A stretch of DNA of 64,000 nt from Gastracanthus pulcherrimus (taxonomy: Eukaryota; Arthropoda; Insecta; Hymenoptera; Pteromalidae): assembly GCA_949152435.1 (NCBI GenBank), contig OX424574.1:76971327-77035326 (forward strand). The letters are read 5' to 3'. The notes under the pieces are model-generated. The model was given only the letters and a program-made list of their open reading frames with translations, had not been told where the DNA came from and did no database searches. Shown one piece after another: positions 43,715-53,804 of this stretch (the stretch's first letter is position 1; every line of letters starts with the position of its first letter). Position numbers and translations under genes: made by a program.

Positions 43715-45885
43715 GGGGTAACATCACTGTAGAAATTTAAAAAAATCAATTTTTTTATTGGTATAAAACATGCTTTAAACCTTCTAGAATATGGTACAAA
43801 AGGTCCCATGCCGAAACAAAAATTTTTATTTGAATTTTAGGGACATATACCAACCGTCTTCGACCGCTCCGAAACGGCTGATCGCTTATCTGCGAGAGGT
43901 ATGTACCTGATGAGAAGGACCGGCTTATGGCTTGCCTATTGTTCACAAACTTCCCTAATGTTTTTATAGATGTCGATCTTAAGCTACTTTGAGTCAGTTA
44001 GGCTAGTTTCAAAACAAAGTACGTTAGTGTAGCGTCTGTATATCGTAAGAAGACGACGCTCTCATTTTCGCTTTCGAAACTATATTTTTGTGAAAGTTTT
44101 AATTATTTATTATTACGTTGAGCAAAATGGAAAAAGAGAAAGTGTACGCAGGAAGAAACGGCACGAAAAAAAAACTATCCAACACGCCATCGGAGCCGTA
44201 AATCAGCAAATCGTCCAATGAATCGATACGAAGCTGAAGGTGAATCCAGTGGCGTCAGTGCATCGGCAAAAAAGCTGAAGACATCCGAGGACGATTTCGA
44301 TGTAAATTATACATTTGGATACCCAATCATTAACTTTTTGACAGTATTTTCTGCAATTTCTGAGCATGTGAAGTGTAAAACGTGCGGTTCTAATATAACT
44401 TTTCATGAAAGAAGTTCTGAGGGCTTGAGCTTCAAAATTGTGATTGTTTGCCCAAAGTGTCCAGAAATTGTTATACTTAACAGTAAATTTATAAAAAATG
44501 CATATGAAATTAATCGTCGGATGGTATTAGTGATGCCTCTGATAGGAGTAGGACTGAATGGAATGATGAAATTTTGTGCGTTTATGAAATTACCACGTCC
44601 TGTTTTCCAATCTTTCTACGATAAAATATTGAATCTCATATCAATAGCAACATCAACAGTTCGTGATAACAGTATGAAGCAAGCTGGACGAGAGGAGAGA
44701 CGAAAGAGCGAAGAAAATGGTCAATCCCAAGGGATTACCGTTTCAGGAGATGGTTCTTGGATGAAACGAGAGTATTCGTCGCTTTTTGGAGTTGTATCTT
44801 TTAATGGATGGCTTACTGGAAAAATCGTCGATGTGACTGGAAAATCTAAATATTGTAAGTCTTGCGGGTACTGGAAAAATAAAACAGAAATATCTGAATA
44901 CGAAAAATGGTATGCATTACACGCTGATTTATGTCAAGCAAAGCATAAAGGTTCATCTGGTAAAATGGAGGTAGAGGCTGTTATTGAAATGTTTTCTCGT
45001 TCCAACAGTTTCCACGGCTTAAAGTATGTGAATTATATTGGTGATGGCACAGCAAGACTTTCAAAGGCATACTGGATTCTAAACCGTACACTAATTTTGA
45101 AGTAAAAAAAAAAGAATGCATTGATCATGTACAGAAAAGAATGGGTCTTCGAAATCTACAAAATGGAAAAAGAAAATTAACAAATAAGTTGATTGATAAA
45201 TTAACAATTTATTATGGTTTGGCAATACGGAGGAATCCAAATTGCATAGACAAAATGAGTAATGAAATCTGGGGAACTCTGTATCATAAAATATCGACCG
45301 ACGACAATCCTCAGCACGATAATTGTTCAGATTCCTGGTGTGCTTGGAAAATCACACAAGCTGAAGGTTCGTTGGACACGTTTCATCATGAACCGCCACT
45401 TCTTGAAGAAGTTTGCGAAGCCATTGAGCTTGTTTATACAGAGTTAAGTCGAGGTGAGTTGCGGCGCCGTTGTTTTGGAGGTTATACTCAGAACAGCAAC
45501 GAAAGTTTTAATGCCACCGTTTGGAACTTGGCTCCGAAATCGTACTCGAGTGGCAAGAAAGTTCTGGATATTGCCACTGATATTGCAGTGTGCAATTTTA
45601 ATGTGTCCTTCGAATTATGAAAGCTCTGGAGATGGATATAGGTCTGCAGGCTTAACATTTTTGTTGCGAAGTCGATGATAAGCGCATCAGGCAAGCTGAG
45701 CGCTCTCTGTCCAACGCAGCGAAATAGGCGCGATCGAACATAAAAGCGATAAGAATAGAAGACAAGGAGGAGAATTTGCATTTGGAAGGCAGCTTTATGA
45801 TCCTGGTATTGCAGACTAACGGTAAAAATTTTTCTTTAAATGATTTCCTCATGTTTTTACGTCCGAAACTGATTTTCAAACGTTA
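43715..45885 (+). mobile_element. Kolobok/Mutator-like element, copy 1 (5' end known)
   Basis: TTAA at 43711-43714 is followed by GGGGTAACATCACTGTAGAA. The same end, GGGGTAACACCACTCTACGA, occurs at the other copy (minus strand, ending at 60179), also next to TTAA. A TTAA duplication and a G-rich terminus fit Kolobok. The 3' end was not found; the element or its decay runs to roughly 45885. It interrupts the SDGA/AEWH gene. The distance from the 5' end to the probable start codon (about 410-500 bp) agrees with copy 2. Confidence 0.7.
44127..45820 (+). pseudogene. Kolobok/Mutator-like transposase, frameshifted
   Basis: The start is probably ATG 44127, followed by an early frameshift; the main frame runs 44218-45105. 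Two zinc-binding pairs appear (CKTCGSNITF; CPKC), then YEINRRMVLVMPLIGVGLNG, KLPRPVFQSFYDKI and the first catalytic block GITVSGDGSWMKREYSSLFG. Zinc motif CKSCGYW and HKGSSGKMEVEAVIEMF follow, then YIGDG. One base appears lost right after that second acidic block, so the downstream frame begins DHVQKRMGLRNLQ and continues to GGYTQNSNESFNATVW and IATDIAVCNFN (to about 45617). Remnants continue to 45820. The order matches proteins annotated as Mutator-like transposase. The lost base makes it inactive. Confidence 0.85.
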
Positions 45886-46740
45886 AGTTGATTTTTCTCG
45901 AATCGAGTTTTTCTCATCGGGCACGCGGCATAACTTGAACAGTTTTCATCCAATCCATTTGAAATTTTAACCATATCTTAATTATTATATTTTGAAGTGA
46001 ATCTCATACGGGATTTTTAATAAATTGATTTAAACAATTTTTATAAAGAAAAACGTGCCTTTTTTTTCATAAAAATTTTTAATTTATTTTCAATTCACTG
46101 CCAAATTTGTGAAAATTAATATTTTCAAAATCCCTTACGTGATTCACTAGTTATAAACATCAAGAAAGCTCTTTTAGTACCTACCATTCAGAGTGCACAT
46201 GCGTTTTTAGTAACATGTAAAAAATTAAATATATTCAGATATTCGGGTGATAAACGTCCAATAATGACTGCAGACTACTAAGTGAGACTATAGAAAAAAT
46301 AATAATAAAAAAATAAAAGAAAAGAAAAGTAATGCGGGCATTATGTACTTAACATAATGGCAGTCTCAACCCTGTTAAATGCAGAGAGCTTATTGACGAC
46401 TTTCATTCATTTAGCTGTAATAGACTATTTAAGCGATTATGGGGTATTTTTAGGTTAGAGACTCATACTGCACAGTTAATGTTATACGGATATCAGAATT
46501 GAACTCAGCCATCCCAAAAAAAGATATAATTGTCAGACTTGAAAACTATTACTTTTTTTGAGGTTAGGAATGACTAGTGACTACTTTGGTTCAAATGGGT
46601 GTCGAAACTCGATTCAGCGACCCTGAAAACATAAAGGTACGTTGGTTAGACTTCATTCCTAAGCGTAGAAAAGTGTAATTTTAGCGAATTGGGGTATTTT
46701 TAAGGTTAGGGACGAACTCTGACTATTTGAAGTTATACGG
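45886..46740. other. Unassigned AT-rich DNA with a diverged repeat
   Basis: Two segments near 46437-46480 and 46682-46740 share GGGGTATTTTTAGGTTAG and GGGGTATTTTTAAGGTTAGG. These resemble the GGGGTGTTTTTTAAGGTTTG phrase of the 161-bp units in the element at 48418-50668, so an old relative of that element may end here. Confidence 0.45.
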
Positions 46741-48220
<1,480 letters not shown>

Positions 48221-48227
48221 TGTGTAG

Positions 48228-48416
<189 letters not shown>

Positions 48417-48644
48417 ACGTTCCACGTCAACCGGAACACCGCCCTTACCAAAATTGTTTTCGACCTAACTATTTTTAAAAATAAGGAAAATTTAGCATTT
48501 TTTATGTACTTTCGATTAGCGCGTGGCTATTTTTAAAATTTCGTTTTCAGACGGAGCTGCACGATCCAAACCTTAAAGAAATACTACTTTACGCAATGAT
48601 CAAGCTGTTAGAAATCACAGGAGTTCCGAAAAATTCCAAGCAAC

Positions 48645-49290
48645 GACTATTTTTATGTATTTTGAGGTGTTGAACACGAATCCGACCCTCTTTTTCACCG
48701 ATACCTGAAACGTTCTTCCCTAACCTCAAAAAACACCCCAAAATTGCTTTTCACGCGATTGAGAGGTAGGTCCAGTGATCTACGTGTGGAAAATTATTGA
48801 CAAAGCATGTTTTTATGTATTTTAAGCTGCTGAACACGAATCCGACCCTCTATTTTACCGATACCTCAAGCGTTCGTCCATAACCTCAAAAAACACCCCA
48901 AAATTGCTGTTTCACGCCGTTGAGAGGTAGGTCCTGTGATCTACACGAGGAAAATTATTGACAGAGCGTATTTTTATGTATCTTGAGCTGCTGAGCACGA
49001 ATCCGACCCACCTTTTTACTGATACCACAAGCGTTCGTCCCTAACCTCAAAAAACACCCCAAAATTGTTGTTTCACGCGGTTGAGAGATAAGTCCTGTGA
49101 TCTACGTGAAGAAAATTATTGACAGAGCGTATTTTTATGTATCTTGAGCTGCTGAACACGAATCTGACCCTCCTATTTACCGATACCTCAAGCGTTCGTC
49201 CGTAACCTCAAAAAACTCACCAACATTGCTGTTTTACTCGGTAGAAAACGTAAGTCTATTGAGGAACATTATCGACGGAGACTACTTTTA
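48645..49290 (+). repeat. 161-bp tandem units in the left arm
   Basis: Four units start TTTTTATGTATTTTGAGGTG (48650), TTTTTATGTATTTTAAGCTG (48811), TTTTTATGTATCTTGAGCTG (48972) and again (49133). Each includes AACACGAATCCGACCCTC, AACCTCAAAAAACACCCCAA and GTGATCTACxxGxxGAAAAT. A fifth partial unit begins near 49287. Confidence 0.85.
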
Positions 49291-49815
49291 TGAATTTTGA
49301 GTCGCTGAATATTAACACGAAGCTAAATTTTATTTGTTTACTTCTACTCAAGTATATTCAATTAAAATAACTGCTTACTGATATATAGTTATTATGCAAC
49401 TATTTTATGGATTCCTATGAACGCTCACGGCGTTTTATAGGCTTGAGACTGTCTTTATTACGAACCCCGCATTACTTTTTTTTTATTTTATTTTGTAATT
49501 TCTAATTTTTTTTAAGTTTTTAATTTTTTAATTATTGTCATTTTTGTATATTTGTATTATTTTGTTTAACATTTTTGACATTCAATTATTAATATTGTAT
49601 TATTGATAATGGATTTGGTGCATTAGAGTATCTAAACACAGTAATTTTTTTGTCGGAAGAAACTAAAAACGCGTGTCTTTCTGAAATTTTTGTAACTGAT
49701 GGTGCAGTTGAGAATCTTTTCTTTAGTGATCTTAATGTTTTTTCATAACCTTTTTGGGAATAGTGAAAGAATGTTATTGTTTGGAACTTTTGTCTCGCTT
49801 AGTCATAAAGTTGTT

Positions 49816-50140
49816 TTGAATTCAAAATCGCGTCCGTAGCTTTTGCCTGCAAGCTGGTTTGAGTAGCTTCTCTACTCCGTCACATGAACCCTTTCCATGA
49901 ACAGTAGTAGCATGGAAATGCCACTCTGCCGTTATTTGAAAATCTAACTCATGATTTACTAAGTTTATCATTTGATATCTATTTTTATAGTACTGCTTTG
50001 TACCATCTGTGCCGTATATAATCTTATTCATTTTCGGAAATCGTTTGTCTATTTCAGGAATAATTTTTACTTGTAAAATATAAACTGCGGACGTATCATG
50101 AGCAGTACATTCAGAAAGTGCTATAAAACTACAATGCCAT
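49816..50140 (-). pseudogene. SDGA/AEWH transposase-like fragment
   Basis: On the minus strand the sequence reads ALSECTAHDTSAVYILQVKI, then IPEIDKRFPKMNKIIYGTDG, QYYKNRYQMINLVNHELDF and ITAEWHFHATTVHGKGSCDG. It aligns block for block with the pseudogene at 43330-43600 (for example HDTAAV, IPEIKKLFPKM, VSDGANQHYNSKY, VNHKNDF, AEWH). The fragment has no stop over about 105 codons but lacks both ends. Its position inside the inverted-repeat element suggests this family is the element's own transposase. Confidence 0.75.
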
Positions 50141-50759
50141 ATTTCACCTACCTTTCAACCGCGTGAAACAGCAATTTTGGGGTGTTTTTTTAAGGTTTGG
50201 GACGAACGCTTGACTCCCTAAAAAAGAGAGTCGGTTTCGTGTTCAGCAGCTCAAAATAAATAAAAATACGCTCTGTCAATATTTTTCCTCATGTAGATCA
50301 CAGGGCCTACATCTCAACCACGTGAAACAGCTATTTTGGGGTGTTTTTTGAGGTAACGGACAAACGCTTGAGGTATCAGTAAAAAAGAGGGCCGGATTCG
50401 TGTTCAGCAGCTCAAAATACATAAAAATAGTCGTTACTTGGAATTTTTCAGAACTCCTGTGATTCCTAACAGCTTGATCATTGCGTAAAGTAGTATTTCT
50501 TTAAGGTTTGGAACGTGCAGCTCCGTCTGAAAACAAAATTTTTAAAATAGCCACGCTCTAATCGAAAGTACATAAAAAATGCTAAATTTTCCATATTTTT
50601 AAAAATTTTTAGGTCTAAAGTAATTTTGGGCAGGGCGGTGTTCCGGTTGACGTGGAACCTCGCACACATATATATATAGAATCGATATATGGCAAAATAG
50701 AAATATAGATTTTTTAGTAATTTTTGACAATTCTCGAGTGGGCCACATCCTTAAATTAC

Positions 50760-51740
50760 TACCATACGTCCTCCGCATAGTAAAAGACTATTTAAAAGAC
50801 AGGTGGCTGTTCGATGGGGTCTGATTTATGGAATATTCCATACGATGGGATCCTGCAATTGGAGATGCCGGTCGACAGCTTTCTCATAGGGTATGCAGAT
50901 GGCATAGCATCATTAATCGTTACTAAAGATGCAGAGGAAGCTCAAGAAAAATTGGACACGGTCATGTGGCTGATTAGCAACTGGATGGAAGACCGTGGAT
51001 TAGAGCTAGCAACTCATAAGACAGAACTATTGTAGTATTTTTAACCAGGAACCGGAAAAAGACTTTCGACAACATCCATACAATGCAGGTGGGTACGGAG
51101 CGAATTCAGACCTAGGAAACCATCAAGTTTCTACTAGGTGGACCAAAAGCAAACAAATACCGTATTCTGATGACGGTGACCCATTCCATTCTACTATATA
51201 ATACAGAGATATGGGCCAACGCACTGGAAACTGTGGTTTATAGAAAACGTATGGCTACAATTCAGTGAACAGGAGCGCTGAGAATAGCAAGCTCGTTCCG
51301 AACGGTTTCGGAACCAGCGGTCTTGGTTATAGCGAGTGCGATTCCAATTGACCTGCTCGTGAAAGAGCGAAAGAGTATATACGAAAGAATATCAGAAGTC
51401 AAAAATGAAGAAAGAGAGACAACGATCAAGAACTGACAAAAACGATGGAACGCAATTGATAGAGGCAAATGTACCGCTAAACTGATCAAGGAAGTCTATA
51501 AGTCGATAGAGCGACAGCACGGAGAGGTCAACTATTATGTAATGCGGTTCCTGACCAGACATGGGTACTTCTGATCTTACCTCGGCACATGAGGAAGGTA
51601 AAGAATGCAAAGTGCCTGTATTGCGGACATGTAAAGGACGTCGCAGAACACACACATTCTTTGACTGTGACCACTGCACTGATGACCGTAGAGAACTAGA
51701 GACAACAACAGGACGAAGTACACCTGAAAGCATTGTTATG
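50760..51740 (+). pseudogene. R1-type LINE reverse transcriptase, 5' part of split copy
   Basis: The plus strand reads LPYVLRIVKDYLKDRWLF, then SDLWNIPYDGILQLEMPVDS and FLIGYADGIASL, where R1-group elements have the catalytic YADD block; here the second Asp has become Gly. EEAQEKLDTVMWLISNWMED and LELATHKTELL follow. Later pieces in shifting frames end with the CCHC-like zinc segment near 51600-51670 (VLRTCKGRR, HTFFDCDH) and DDRRELETTTGRSTPESIV. Several residues before SDLWN are missing. The rest of the LINE resumes at 52548, after a TTAA insertion. Confidence 0.75.
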
Positions 51741-51816
51741 TTAAGAGGCCCTAACCACCTTCAAATTACAAATAAATTGGTTATATATTTTTAGGCAAGA
51801 ATTAACTATTCATTTA

Positions 51817-51913
51817 CCCTGGTAGAAATTTATCTAGTTTTATCGAGGCCCTCGATTATTTCCTTGGCAAACTAGATAGATCTACATAGTTCTAGATTAA
51901 TTTTCTGCCAGGG
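51817..51913. mobile_element. 97-bp TA-flanked MITE
   Basis: Starts CCCTGGTAGAAATTTATCTA and ends with the reverse complement of CCCTGGCAGAAAATTAATCT, with TA on each side. Its size and TA duplication fit a Tc1/mariner-type MITE. It sits inside the 799-bp TTAA element. Confidence 0.8.
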
Positions 51914-52019
51914 TATATTACTATTTTTTACGGTTAAATATAACGAAAAATATTTTTTAAACATTTTTTTACGGTTATTAGGTCTCTTTGTTCGGGCATA
52001 ATATATACTGCTCTATTAC

Positions 52020-52355
52020 TTTAGCTACTGCAAGGTTCTGAGAGCCAAGCTTATCGATTTGGGGTATTTGAGGTTTTATTGCATTCAAAATACATATAAT
52101 TAGCTAATCAATGTGGGAATTTTAAAAACAATATTATTGAATAAAGTTATAGTCTATTTAAGGCTGAATTCTTTACTTTCTTTTTAATTTTATCATAAAA
52201 TTTGGTTTAAATAGGCTATAACTTTGGTCAATAATTTTGTCTTTCAAATTACCACATTTATTACCTAATTATATATATTTTGAACACAATAAAATCTCAT
52301 ATACCCCGATTTGATCAGTTTGGCTCTCAAAACCTTGAGGTAGCTAAAGAAATAT
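52020..52355. repeat. Foldback element, about 335 bp
   Basis: The left arm has TTTAGCTACTGCAAGGTTCT, GATTTGGGGTATTTGAGG and AATACATATAATTAGCTAAT. The right arm has the reverse order ATTATATATATTTTGAAC, CATATACCCCGATTTGATC and AAACCTTGAGGTAGCTAAAG. The centre near 52170 is AT-rich. Imperfect, hence old. Nested in the TTAA element. Confidence 0.75.
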
Positions 52356-52547
52356 ACAAGTATGAATTATGACCGATCACAGAGGCCTAGTGATCATCAA
52401 AAAAAATTTATAAAGAATGTTTTTGTTACATTCTATATATAAAATATTAGAATTTACTATAAGAAAATAGGTACTATATGATGAATAATTTATCCCACCT
52501 AATAATATATAACCAATTTATTTGTAATATTAAGGCCATCCGCTTAA

Positions 52548-52705
52548 TGTTGAAAGACAAAAAAAGCTGGGACGAAATCGCTGCCTTCATTGAAAAAGTA
52601 CTACGGCAGAAGAAACGTAACAACTTGGTGGACGACATCAGGATCATCGAGTATGGAACAATAAGGAGTACCGTGAATAATGTTGTGGCAAAGCACTTCT
52701 AAAGA
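52548..52705 (+). pseudogene. R1-type LINE C-terminal end of split copy
   Basis: Reads MLKDKKSWDEIAAFIEKVLR followed by QKKRNN, the C-terminal pattern of R1-group polyproteins (a tryptophan-containing helix ending in VLRxKK). It continues from 51740 if the TTAA insertion is removed. A stop follows after about 50 codons. 3' untranslated sequence may extend to about 52890. Confidence 0.65.
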
Positions 52706-52894
52706 AACCGAAAATACTCCGATACCCGATACACATAGGATGGTGCCACATCCTATGGTTCACAAACAGATTTTCTCAACTCCCTGGATAATAAAAAATA
52801 CAAAAACTTTCTTTTATGTTATTAGACTCCTTTTGATATCGACACCTGAGCGAAAGAACCTCCTATCTCCGACTACGCGTATATATACACATAT

Positions 52895-53570
52895 TAGGGT
52901 GGAGTGAAAATTCATTTGCAGCCAAAAAATGCGTAACCCCCTCCCCTAAAGTTAGTATCAGATGTTAATATTAACCCCTATAAATTTCATCAAGATCGGT
53001 CAAGATTTCAAGGTTGCACCGAGCCATTGAAATCGAGCGTGTGTAATTATAATTTATTAAGGGGGCAGGCCTGGGTTAAACCTAAAAAAGATATTTTCTT
53101 ATGAGTTCAGAAAACTTTTTATGTTTAAAATTAATTATTCTGAAAAAGTTTATGCTATCAATACTTAGTAGTACCTTAGATTTTACCGTTTTGAAACCTC
53201 AAAATCTTGATTCTACACGTCATAAGAAATCACTATTTGCAATACCATATTTACTAAAAGAACTCTGTTCCTCAAACGATTCTAGGTGACATGATAAACG
53301 AATTTCTTTTTTCGACGGTTATACTCCTTTTTACATGTATTAGAAAATAAGCGGAGCAATTTTTTGTAATACATGTAAAAAGGAGTCGAATGTCCGTCGA
53401 AAAAATTTTCGTTCACCATGTCACTTGCAATCGTCTGAGGACTGAGAAAGAAATCTTTTTTTAGGTTTAACTCAGGCCTGCCTCCTTAACGTAAACATTT
53501 GTTCAGGTAAACGCGATAGAGAAAAATGTTTAATACAAAAGTTTTAGGGGACAGAGGGGGACACCGATTG
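52895..53570 (+). repeat. Inverted large repeat, copy A
   Basis: Starts near TTAGGGTGGAG and contains GCGTGTGTAATTATAATTTA, the TTAA MITE (53061-53485), then ACGTAAACATTTGTTCAGGT and AAAAGTTTTAGGGGACA. The same order occurs in reverse complement at 58310-60345. In copy B about 130 bp after TTAGGGTGGAG are missing. Confidence 0.85.
53061..53485. mobile_element. TTAA MITE, copy 2 (425 bp)
   Basis: TTAA at 53057-53060 and 53486-53489. Ends GGGGGCAGGCCTGGGTTAAA and, in reverse complement, GGAGGCAGGCCTGAGTTAAA. The arms include AACTTTTTATGTTTAAAATT and, around the centre near 53345, TTTACATGTATTA with its inverted counterpart. Shorter than the 724-bp copy at 23918, so it has an internal deletion. 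No coding. Confidence 0.9.
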
Positions 53571-53690
53571 GTGATCTTAATATTGACCTTCAAGGTAATA
53601 AAATGTCAACTTAAAAGTTTTTAATTGAAGTCCCTATTTGTGATTCAGGATTTTGAAAGAGAGGGAAAGGCCATAGCGGGATAAGATATA
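53545..53690 (+). repeat. Diverged relative of the 684-bp palindromic MITE arm
   Basis: The series GGGGGACACCGATTGGTGAT, CTTCAAGGTAATAAAATGTC, TTAATTGAAGTCCCTATTTG and CAGGATTTTGAAAGAGAGGG parallels the arm at 35615-35740 in order and spacing, with roughly a quarter to a third of bases different. No inverted partner is seen here. Confidence 0.5.
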
Positions 53691-53804
53691 AGATTTATCC
53701 TTATGGTGGTTTTGACTAAAATTTTGCACAGATGTTAGGCATCATTAAAAACTATTTTAAAAAAATTTTCAGGCCTTAAGACCTCTTTATAGGTTACGTA
53801 CGGC

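Larger units (their letters stand above)
48418..50668. mobile_element. Inverted-repeat transposon with subterminal tandem units
   Basis: The left end ACGTTCCACGTCAACCGGAA and the right end (reverse complement) AGGTTCCACGTCAACCGGAA bound about 2.25 kb. The arms share about 250 bp of terminal sequence (CGGAGCTGCACG, CTACTTTACGCAATGATCAA) and then tandem units of about 161 bp: four in the left arm and two in the right. The interior is AT-rich and holds a minus-strand fragment of the SDGA/AEWH transposase-like family. The element abuts the TGCG microsatellite on its left. Confidence 0.8.
51745..52543. mobile_element. TTAA element inserted in the LINE
   Basis: TTAA occurs at 51741-51744 and 52544-52547. 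The ends carry the inverted phrase ATTACAAATAAATTGGTTAT at about 51767-51786 and in reverse complement at 52502-52526. Removing the 799-bp insert would rejoin the R1 reading frame across the site (STPESIV followed by MLKDKKSWDEIAAFIEK). Two further elements are nested in it (51817-51913 and 52020-52355). No transposase. Confidence 0.75.
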
